In this document: piece by piece, positions 57,296-64,000 of the stretch
Layout: every line of letters starts with the position of its first letter
How positions within the stretch are numbered: position 1 is the first letter of the stretch
Assembly (NCBI RefSeq): GCF_014269205.2
Contig: NZ_JABWRY020000001.1
Location: 1,488,001 to 1,552,000, forward strand
DNA length: 64,000 nt
From: Pseudomonas kermanshahensis
Lineage (GTDB): Bacteria; Pseudomonadota; Gammaproteobacteria; Pseudomonadales; Pseudomonadaceae
Direction of reading: 5' to 3'
The notes under the pieces: model-generated
What the model was told of the DNA's origin: nothing
Databases searched by the model: none
The model's input: only the letters and a program-made list of their open reading frames with translations
Position numbers and translations under genes: made by a program

Positions 57296-59119
57296 ATGTC
57301 CCAAGCTTTTGATGCCAGCGCGTTCCTGGCGACCTGCAGCGGTCGCCCAGGCGTTTACCGTATGTTCGACGCCGAGGCGCGGCTGCTCTACGTGGGCAAG
57401 GCCAAAAACCTCAAGAAGCGTCTGGCCAGCTATTTCCGCAAAACCGGCCTGGCCCCCAAGACCGCTGCGCTGGTGGGCCGTATCGCCCAGGTCGAGACCA
57501 CCATCACCGCCAACGAGACCGAGGCGCTGCTGCTGGAGCAGAACCTGATCAAGGAATGGCGGCCGCCGTACAACATCCTGTTGCGCGACGACAAGTCTTA
57601 CCCTTATGTCTTCCTGTCTGACGGCGACTTCCCGCGCCTGGGCATCCACCGCGGTGCAAAAAAAGCCAAGGGCCGTTACTTCGGCCCGTACCCCAGCGCC
57701 GGCGCCATTCGCGAAAGCCTCAGCCTGTTGCAAAAGGCCTTTTCGGTGCGCCAGTGCGAAGACAGCTACTACGCCAACCGCACCCGGCCCTGCTTGCAGT
57801 ACCAGATCAAACGCTGCAAAGGGCCGTGTGTCGGCCTGGTGGATAAAGACGAGTACGCCGACGATATCCGCCACTCGGTGATGTTCCTCGAAGGCCGCAG
57901 CCAACAGTTGGGCAACGAGCTCAATGCCGAAATGGAGAAGGCCGCCATGGCCCTCAATTTCGAGAGGGCCGCCGAACTGCGCGACCAGATCGCCCTGCTG
58001 CGCCGCGTGCAGGACCAGCAGTACATCGAAGGCGGTACCGGCGACGTCGACGTCATCGCGGCCTTCGTCAACCCCGGTGGCGCCTGCGTGCACCTGATCA
58101 GCGTGCGCGGCGGGCGGGTGCTGGGCAGCAAAAACTTCTTCCCGCAGGTGGGCATCGAGGAGGAGGTGGCTGAAGTCATGGCCGCGTTCCTGTCCCAGTA
58201 CTACGTCGGCAACGCTGAGCGTGAACTGCCTGGCGAACTCATCGTCAACGTGGTGCACGAAGACTTCGAAGCCATCAGCGAAGCACTGCAGACCCTACGC
58301 GGCCGCGAGCTGACCATCACCCACCGGGTGCGCGGCACTCGGGCCCGCTGGCAGCAATTGGCCGTGACCAACGCCGAACAGGCCCTCAACGCCCGCCTGG
58401 CCAACCGCCAGCACATGGCCGCGCGCTTCGAGGCCCTGGCCCAGGTGCTGGGCCTGGACGAAGTGCCGCAGCGCCTGGAGTGCTACGACATCAGCCACTC
58501 CAGCGGCGAAGCCACCGTGGCCAGCTGCGTGGTGTTCGGCCCCGAAGGCCCTATCAAGTCTGACTACCGCCGCTTCAACATCGAAGGCGTCACCGCCGGT
58601 GACGACTACGCCGCCATGCACCAGGCCCTGACCCGCCGTTACGGGCGCATCAAGGACGGCGAGGGCAAGTTGCCCGACGTCTTGCTGGTAGATGGCGGCA
58701 AAGGCCAGTTGAACATGGCCCGCGACGTGATGCAGGAGCTGGCCTTCACCGACCTGACCCTGCTCGGCGTGGCCAAAGGCGTGACCCGCAAGGCCGGTTT
58801 CGAAACCCTGTACCTCAACGACGTGCACCACGAGTTCACCCTCAAGGGCGACTCACCGGCGCTGCACCTTATCCAGCAGATCCGCGATGAAGCCCACCGC
58901 TTCGCCATCACCGGCCACCGTGCCCGCCGCGGCAAGGCCCGTCGCGTGTCCAGCCTGGAAGACGTGGCCGGGGTCGGCCCCAAGCGCCGGCGCGACCTGC
59001 TGAAACACTTCGGCGGCCTGCAAGAGCTCAACCGCGCCAGTATCGATGAGATCGCCAAAGCCCCCGGCATCAGTAAAAAGCTTGCCGAGTCGATTTATGC
59101 CAGCCTGCATAGCGAGTAG
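57296..59119 (+). CDS. uvrC: Excinuclease ABC subunit C
   Basis: Makes both incisions in nucleotide excision repair; 607 aa. The N-terminal GIY-YIG nuclease ([20 protein letters not shown]) cuts 3' of the lesion. The UVR domain ([18 protein letters not shown]) binds UvrB. The RNase H-like domain ([33 protein letters not shown]) cuts 5'. Two helix-hairpin-helix motifs end the protein. It begins 5 bp after gacA. Confidence 0.97.
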   Translation: MSQAFDASAFLATCSGRPGVYRMFDAEARLLYVGKAKNLKKRLASYFRKTGLAPKTAALVGRIAQVETTITANETEALLLEQNLIKEWRPPYNILLRDDKSYPYVFLSDGDFPRLGIHRGAKKAKGRYFGPYPSAGAIRESLSLLQKAFSVRQCEDSYYANRTRPCLQYQIKRCKGPCVGLVDKDEYADDIRHSVMFLEGRSQQLGNELNAEMEKAAMALNFERAAELRDQIALLRRVQDQQYIEGGTGDVDVIAAFVNPGGACVHLISVRGGRVLGSKNFFPQVGIEEEVAEVMAAFLSQYYVGNAERELPGELIVNVVHEDFEAISEALQTLRGRELTITHRVRGTRARWQQLAVTNAEQALNARLANRQHMAARFEALAQVLGLDEVPQRLECYDISHSSGEATVASCVVFGPEGPIKSDYRRFNIEGVTAGDDYAAMHQALTRRYGRIKDGEGKLPDVLLVDGGKGQLNMARDVMQELAFTDLTLLGVAKGVTRKAGFETLYLNDVHHEFTLKGDSPALHLIQQIRDEAHRFAITGHRARRGKARRVSSLEDVAGVGPKRRRDLLKHFGGLQELNRASIDEIAKAPGISKKLAESIYASLHSE

Positions 59120-59152
59120 AATGCCGGGCTCAACCCGCAGCCAGTCGTACCG

Positions 59153-59713
59153 ATGAATATTCCAAACCTGCTCACCGTTCTACGCGTCCTGCTCATCCCG
59201 ATCTTCATCCTGCTGTTCTATATGCCCTATCACTGGAGCTATATGGCCGCCAGCAGTGTGTTCGCCGTTGCCGCCGCCACCGACTGGCTGGACGGCTACC
59301 TGGCGCGTCGCCTGCAGCAGAGCACGCCGTTCGGTGCCTTCCTGGACCCAGTGGCAGACAAACTGATGGTCGCCGTGGCGCTGGTGCTGCTGGTGCAGGT
59401 ACACGCCAACTTCTGGCTGACCTTGCCCGCAGCCGTGATCATCGGCCGCGAGATCGTCGTTTCGGCGCTGCGCGAGTGGATGGCCGAACTGGGGGCGAGG
59501 GCGCACGTGGCGGTGTCCAACCTCGGCAAGTGGAAGACCGCGGCGCAGATGCTGGCGCTGGTCATTCTGCTGGGCAACCCACCTGCGGTGACGATGTGGG
59601 TGATTCTGGGTTACGGCCTGCTGCTGGTGGCGGCAGGGCTGACGCTGTGGTCGATGGCGCATTACCTGCTGGCCGCCTGGCCGCACTTGCGCGAAGGCTC
59701 GGAACAAAAATAA
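59153..59713 (+). CDS. pgsA: CDP-diacylglycerol-glycerol-3-phosphate 3-phosphatidyltransferase
   Basis: Makes phosphatidylglycerophosphate for phosphatidylglycerol and cardiolipin in the inner membrane. The 186-aa protein has about five helices and the CDP-alcohol phosphotransferase motif [10 protein letters not shown], then [10 protein letters not shown] (D-G-x2-A-R-x8-G-x3-D-x3-D). The start [16 protein letters not shown] is conserved; ATG at 59153. It follows uvrC by 33 bp. Confidence 0.96.
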   Translation: MNIPNLLTVLRVLLIPIFILLFYMPYHWSYMAASSVFAVAAATDWLDGYLARRLQQSTPFGAFLDPVADKLMVAVALVLLVQVHANFWLTLPAAVIIGREIVVSALREWMAELGARAHVAVSNLGKWKTAAQMLALVILLGNPPAVTMWVILGYGLLLVAAGLTLWSMAHYLLAAWPHLREGSEQK

Positions 59714-59733
59714 AACTTTTTTGAATCAAGGGG

Positions 59734-59761
59734 TTGACGCCGTTTTAGATATCGCTAGAAT
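59734..59761 (+). promoter_or_regulatory. tRNA-Gly promoter
   Basis: TTGACG, 16-bp spacer, TAGAAT; the tRNA starts 15 bp downstream of the -10. Good sigma-70 match. Confidence 0.7.
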
Positions 59762-59776
59762 GGCACCCATCACGAC

Positions 59777-59852
<76 letters not shown>

Positions 59853-59887
59853 AATTCGATCCTCAGTGCGTCGCTGGGATCACAAAG

Positions 59888-59912
59888 AAGAGGCCTTAGG
59901 GCCTCTTTTTTT
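59888..59912 (+). terminator. tRNA-Gly terminator
   Basis: AGAGGCC-TTA-GGGCCTCT followed by seven T residues, 35 bp after the tRNA. Confidence 0.9.
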
Positions 59913-60149
59913 GTGCCTGGGATTTGGTGTTTGGGTCGCGCGCTGTGGGGTTTGTCCTGTGCTTGTAGGTGCTGGCTTGCTCGGGCGCCGGACTGTGGTA
60001 GTGGGCCGTAACGCCGTCCCGGGGCACTACATGTGTGCATGGCTTCATGCCTAATCAGGATTTTTCTGCCCACTGAAGCCGAGGGCGGGCTGCCCCTGTT
60101 CGCTCGGTCAAGCCAGGTTACCCTCAATCAAAACGACAGAGCTTGTGTG

Positions 60150-60597
60150 AGTCGTAGTCTTGGGGAGCCGCTGTTCATCGCCATCGCTGCCCCAACCGGT
60201 GAAGTCATCGCGCCAGCATCGAAGCACCGAATTCCTCGCGTTCCTGAGGGAAATCGACGCATCAGTTCCTGCTGAGATGCCGATTCACCTGATCATGGAT
60301 AACTACGCAACACACAAAATCGAAAAGGTCAGGGCATGGCTTGCGGGGAGCCCGCGCTACAACATCTACTTCACGCCGACTTCGGCGTCATGGCTTAATT
60401 TGGTTGAGCGATTTTTCTCAACGCTGAGCGAGAGGTGGATCAAGCGCCAGGCCCATGTCAGCGTCAAGGAGCTTGAAGCGTCTATCGAGCACTACCTGTA
60501 AACCTACAACCAAAGCCCGAAGCCATATCGGTGGCATAGAAAGGGCGAGGACATCCTTGCCTCAGTCACCCGCGCGGCACGAGTTTTGAGCAGTTAA
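60150..60597 (+). pseudogene. IS630-family transposase remnant
   Basis: The C-terminal half of a DDE transposase is recognisable: [11 protein letters not shown] (aspartate), then [19 protein letters not shown] (glutamate) and [20 protein letters not shown]. An in-frame stop (60499-60501) interrupts it before TYNQSPKPYRWHRKGEDILA and VTRAARVL. The frame upstream ([16 protein letters not shown]) is displaced by a frameshift around 60210-60220, and the N-terminal half is missing. It is a dead element. The stretch 59913-60149 before it has no intact gene. Confidence 0.8.
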
Positions 60598-60734
60598 TTT
60601 TCAGTGGTATTTCTGAAACACCGCACCAGTTGACTAAGCTATGGACGCTGCCGTGAGATGCGCTGGCGATCAAGCTTACGCCGCATAGGATCCTCTATGT
60701 GACGAAGCAGCTTGGCTTCGGGTCTGGGTCGTGT

Positions 60735-61055
60735 TCATATGCTTGCAGCAGGATAGTGTTCCAGGAGGCGCACTTCAGAAACATTACATTCTGGATATAT
60801 CCATTTCTCCCAGTTAGCTATCAGCCACTCAAGGCGAACACCTCGCCCTAACTGTGACTCGCATTCAGCAGGGAGTCTAACTAAAATTAGTCCCGCCTTT
60901 TGCCCTGTGGTGACGACAAGTCCGAATCCGGACTCATCATCGGGTATGCTGGTAAGCATTAAATCTACGGTGTCTTCATATGGCCATTTAGCAGGGAAGC
61001 GTAAGATGGTTCCATTTGATACAATGCCTTCAGGGTGCTCAATCAATTTGTTCAT
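60735..61055 (-). CDS. Imm45-like immunity protein for the Rhs toxin
   Basis: 106-aa acidic cytosolic protein that probably neutralises the toxin domain of the preceding rhs gene. It reads like the Imm45 family: IEHPEGIVSNGTILRFPAKW, then GFGLVVTTGQKAGLILVRLP and NWEKWIYPECNV. Its ATG directly abuts the rhs stop (TAA then ATG), the common toxin-immunity arrangement. The gene is much AT-richer than neighbours, as polymorphic tips and immunity genes usually are. Family named from recall; the pairing is inferred from position. Confidence 0.72.
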   Translation of the reverse strand: MNKLIEHPEGIVSNGTILRFPAKWPYEDTVDLMLTSIPDDESGFGLVVTTGQKAGLILVRLPAECESQLGRGVRLEWLIANWEKWIYPECNVSEVRLLEHYPAASI

Positions 61056-64000
61056 TTATTTTACTCTCAGGTCATGTCCGCCACTAGGGTCAAGGGAATT
61101 TAATATGGGCTTTAGACTCATGTCAACTTCACCCACATGCTTGCCATTTTTTAAGCTAGACTGCTCGAATCGTCCATGCTGAGTATCTACGGAGTAGTAG
61201 TGTTTTCCATCCGTGTAAATCGTTCTGCCTCGGTTGAATCTCTCAATCTTGGTTGCTCTCTTCCAGTTGCGCGTGCTAGCAACACTGCTGGCCATCTCCC
61301 TAATCAGTGCTACTCGCTCATTCGCAGGGAGTTTAGAAAGGGCTCTTTCAAATTCGAGTACTTGAGTTCCATTCGGTAGTAAGTTGCAAGGTGACCATCC
61401 GAAAGGATCAATCCACAATAGGGGGTTTGGTGCGTATAGGTAAAGATTAATCCCGCCTTTTAGGCTAATCGGATCGCACTGTGTAAATCGTCCGATCTGC
61501 GGATCAAGATATCTGAATGTGTTGTAGTGCAGGCAAGTTTCCCGGTCAAGGTACTGTCCCTGATGCCGCAGATTCTGCTCCCGCGTCTGCCGCTGGCTGT
61601 GCCACTCGTCCCGCGATGTACCCCATCCCCGATAATCACTGCGCCAGAGCGTCTCTCCGTCCGCATCCGTCAGTTGCTCGGGCAGCCCGGCAAGGTTGGT
61701 GTGGAAGTACTGGAGGTCCTCTTGCCCCGGCTTCCCGTCGATCCTTGCCAGGGGTTCGTAGTTGTCCGGACTGGCGTAGACATAGACGCTCGACAGGCCT
61801 CGCTGCACTTCCTGCAATAGCCGTAGCCCTTGCCAGTGAAACAACGTGCGTCGGGTTGGCTCGGGGTGTTCTTCCTGATAAATCTCCTTGCTGATGCGCC
61901 TGCCTAGCGGGTCGTAGCCGAACACCACGCGCTCGCGCAGCAAGCTCTTGCACTGGTCGACGCAGATCAACCGGTGCTCGGCGTCATACTCGAAGTACTG
62001 CACCCAATGGCTGCCAATGCGCTTTTCGCACAGGCGACCGAAGCTGTCGTAACGGTAGCGTTTGTCCTGATAGACCAGCACACGGTTGTGTTTGATCAGG
62101 CCGTTGAGCTTGGGCCCGTCGAACAGGTTACCGGCCTTGTCATACTTGAAATCCTCGACCTGTGTTGCCTGCCAGTTGGGGCGTGATTGGTGGGTGGTCT
62201 GCAGTTGTTCGCTTGCGTCATAGCCGTAACGGTTGCTCCCGGTGTAGCTCTTGCCGGAGTGGGGCGAATGATGAAAGTGGCCAATGATCTGTTCTAGCTG
62301 GGCGGTGCCATCAGTAGCAGTGCTACCAATGCCACGACGCTGAGTCTGGGTTAACACCCCAGCAACCAGGTTGTCACTGGCGTCGTAGCGATAGCACTTC
62401 TCCAGCAACGGCAGCACTTCTGCAGGGACATCGCGATAGTGAATGGCCTTGCTGCCCAGCCGACCGCTCTGGTCATAGCGTGTGCGTGTGACCAAGCTTC
62501 CTTGGGTACGCAGCACTTCGTCATGTAGCGCGTCACGTTCGAAGTCGCTGATGACGCGGCCATTCAAGTTGATCTGGTGAAGGTGCCCGCTGCCGTAGTA
62601 CAGGTAGTTCAGCGTTCGCTGATCAGGCAGGGTCAACGTCTGCAGGTTGCCGAGTTCGTCATAACGGTACTGCAACAAACCGGCGCTGTTGGTTTCGCTG
62701 AGCAACTGTCCGGTCGTATCGTAGGTGTAATCAAGCTGTTGTTTCGCGCCTTGGTTGTCCGTGAAGGCAATGGACAGCAGATTGTCGGCAGCGTCGTAGC
62801 TATAGTCCGTGTTGCCATCCTCGGTGTGTTTGCGTGTGAGGCGGCCAACCGCATCACGCTCGAAGTCATGTCGGATCGGGGTTGTTCGTGTCGGTGGGGC
62901 GTTATCGGACAGCGGTGGTTGTGCGTAGGAAGAGGGCACATGGGTGAGGCTGGTGACTTCATCCAGGACGCTGTATTCATAGAGCCGGCCACTGCCATCC
63001 AAATCCTGTTGCGCGACCAGTCGGTCCAGTTTGTCCCAGCCAAATCTGTAGGACTCGTTGTTCTCATTGGTTAGTTGCAGCAGCCGGCCATAGGCGTCGT
63101 AGCTGAACTTCACGCTGTAGCCCATGGCATCGGTGCGCTCGACCAAGCGCCCACTGAGGTCGTAGCGAAATTGCAGTTTTTTTTGCGCAGGATCTAGGTA
63201 ACGTGTCAGTTGGCCGGCGATATCAACTTCATAGCGGTCGAGTCGACCATCGGGTCGTTGGCTTTCTACGAGGTAGCCGCGAGCGTCGTACCTGAAGTGG
63301 GTCATTTCTCCGCGGGCATTGATGCTTTCGCTAAGACGGCCACCCAGGTTGTAGTGGTACAGCGTCTGGTTGTTGCTGCAGTCGCGGTAGCTGAGCAACT
63401 GGCCACGGGTGTTCCACACCAGATGTTTGGTTTTTTCTAGGGCATCGGTAATGCGGGTAACGCGACCTTCCGGATTGTATTGATACTGGGTGCTGCGTCC
63501 CAGTGGGTCCTGTTCCCACAGCATATTGCCATGAGTATCGTAGCCGTAGCGTTGGGTGCGCCCAGCCGTGCTTGTGATCTGGACCGGCAAGGCCCAGTGA
63601 CGCAGATACTGGATTTGTTCGCCGCGACCCAGAGGGTCACATGTTTCAATCAAACGGCCAATGTCGTCGTAGCTATAACGCCACTCACCGCCTTGTGGGT
63701 CAATGCTCCTGATCAGTTGGCCAGCGATGATCTCCTCCTGCCAGCACTGCCCGAGGGGATCGACGTGTTTGTATACCTCGTAGAGCGGGCCCCAATAGTA
63801 GTGATCTTTGCGTCCAAGGCTGTCTGTAACCACGGTTTCGCCGTCTTCGAGGTTGTACTCGAATCGGTATTCCTCTCCGTCGCTCCCCCAGTGGCGGACC
63901 ACTCTCCATTCGTGATCGGGCTGTGGCTCCAGCAGCGGCGGCAACCTGTAAGGCGTGCCGTCAGCACGCTGAGGGATGGGACGCTTGGCGGGAACGAGGA
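61056..64000 (-). CDS. Rhs repeat toxin (5' end outside window)
   Basis: The C-terminal 980 or so residues of an RHS/YD-repeat protein, frame open at base 64000. Dozens of YD-repeats (RYDALGRL-like) build the cocoon. The core ends in YRYLDPQIGRFTQCDPISLK and LYAPNPLLWIDPFG. The variable tip of 113 residues (61056-61397) is AT-rich. It contains YYSVDTQHGRFE and KHVGEVD, the pattern of colicin E3-type 16S rRNase domains, including D, H and E at the catalytic positions and a late arginine (HDLRVK). Such proteins are delivered by type VI secretion in Pseudomonas; the T6SS-facing N-terminus is not in view. Confidence 0.88.
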   Translation of the reverse strand, partial: LVPAKRPIPQRADGTPYRLPPLLEPQPDHEWRVVRHWGSDGEEYRFEYNLEDGETVVTDSLGRKDHYYWGPLYEVYKHVDPLGQCWQEEIIAGQLIRSIDPQGGEWRYSYDDIGRLIETCDPLGRGEQIQYLRHWALPVQITSTAGRTQRYGYDTHGNMLWEQDPLGRSTQYQYNPEGRVTRITDALEKTKHLVWNTRGQLLSYRDCSNNQTLYHYNLGGRLSESINARGEMTHFRYDARGYLVESQRPDGRLDRYEVDIAGQLTRYLDPAQKKLQFRYDLSGRLVERTDAMGYSVKFSYDAYGRLLQLTNENNESYRFGWDKLDRLVAQQDLDGSGRLYEYSVLDEVTSLTHVPSSYAQPPLSDNAPPTRTTPIRHDFERDAVGRLTRKHTEDGNTDYSYDAADNLLSIAFTDNQGAKQQLDYTYDTTGQLLSETNSAGLLQYRYDELGNLQTLTLPDQRTLNYLYYGSGHLHQINLNGRVISDFERDALHDEVLRTQGSLVTRTRYDQSGRLGSKAIHYRDVPAEVLPLLEKCYRYDASDNLVAGVLTQTQRRGIGSTATDGTAQLEQIIGHFHHSPHSGKSYTGSNRYGYDASEQLQTTHQSRPNWQATQVEDFKYDKAGNLFDGPKLNGLIKHNRVLVYQDKRYRYDSFGRLCEKRIGSHWVQYFEYDAEHRLICVDQCKSLLRERVVFGYDPLGRRISKEIYQEEHPEPTRRTLFHWQGLRLLQEVQRGLSSVYVYASPDNYEPLARIDGKPGQEDLQYFHTNLAGLPEQLTDADGETLWRSDYRGWGTSRDEWHSQRQTREQNLRHQGQYLDRETCLHYNTFRYLDPQIGRFTQCDPISLKGGINLYLYAPNPLLWIDPFGWSPCNLLPNGTQVLEFERALSKLPANERVALIREMASSVASTRNWKRATKIERFNRGRTIYTDGKHYYSVDTQHGRFEQSSLKNGKHVGEVDMSLKPILNSLDPSGGHDLRVK

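Noticed and set aside
59913..60149. Intact gene between tRNA-Gly terminator and transposase remnant
   Set aside because: The short frames there have no ribosome binding site and lead into the frameshifted transposase; probably debris.

Overview
The window looks like chromosome from a Pseudomonas of the P. putida group. The evidence is high GC with C/G-ending codons, a fused nuoCD gene in a 13-gene nuo operon next to aceA, the order gacA-uvrC-pgsA-tRNA-Gly, the order mltD-gloB-methyltransferase-rnhA-dnaQ-ldc, a ChrR-type quinone reductase, and the REP repeats typical of these species. Most of the window is core genome, with accessory material at four places.

Layout. 1-1690: 3'-truncated TonB-dependent receptor with two near-identical AT-rich dyads upstream. 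1963-3491 and 11035-12470: two 1436-bp copies of an IS110-family (IS1111-type) element in opposite orientation, each inserted in a REP element. They flank a five-gene YejABEF/Npp-type peptide ABC importer (3538-10907, minus strand). 12522-19293: mltD and gloB (minus strand), then a methyltransferase, rnhA, dnaQ and lysine decarboxylase (plus strand). The ldc ribosome binding site lies inside a strong hairpin. 19277-22317: small hypothetical gene, chrR, TonB-dependent receptor. 22536-24358: a small island with a HTH-only LuxR protein, P2 GpL-like and holin-like genes, a CI-type repressor, a 37-codon ORF and an Ogr/Delta zinc-finger gene. It reads as a compact, intact-looking P2-type phage remnant.

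24425-39397: complete nuo operon (nuoA-N, minus strand) encoding NADH:ubiquinone oxidoreductase, with a candidate promoter and a Fur-like site upstream. 39777-43219: YhhN-family membrane protein, isocitrate lyase (aceA) with an RccR-like operator upstream, and a secretin-like protein. 43396-50378: SulP transporter, a second elongation factor G, small hypothetical genes, a class III aminotransferase and a LysR regulator. 50634-55632: amino-acid permease, thioesterase, glutathione S-transferase, Pit phosphate transporter and a DUF488 protein. 55646-59852: acetyltransferase, XRE regulator, gacA, uvrC, pgsA and tRNA-Gly.

60150-64000: accessory region behind the tRNA. It holds an IS630-family transposase remnant, an Imm45-like immunity gene and the 3' part of an rhs gene. 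The Rhs tip carries the D-x-Q-H-G-x-x-E pattern of colicin E3-type 16S rRNases.

The least-described signals are: (i) the 253-bp 3' non-coding end of both IS copies, which holds a 13-nt copy of the REP target and a separate donor-end-like stretch, as expected of a bridge/seek RNA; (ii) the hairpin covering the ldc ribosome binding site; (iii) the compact phage-derived regulatory island with a translationally coupled micro-ORF; and (iv) the E3-like Rhs toxin with its immunity gene.
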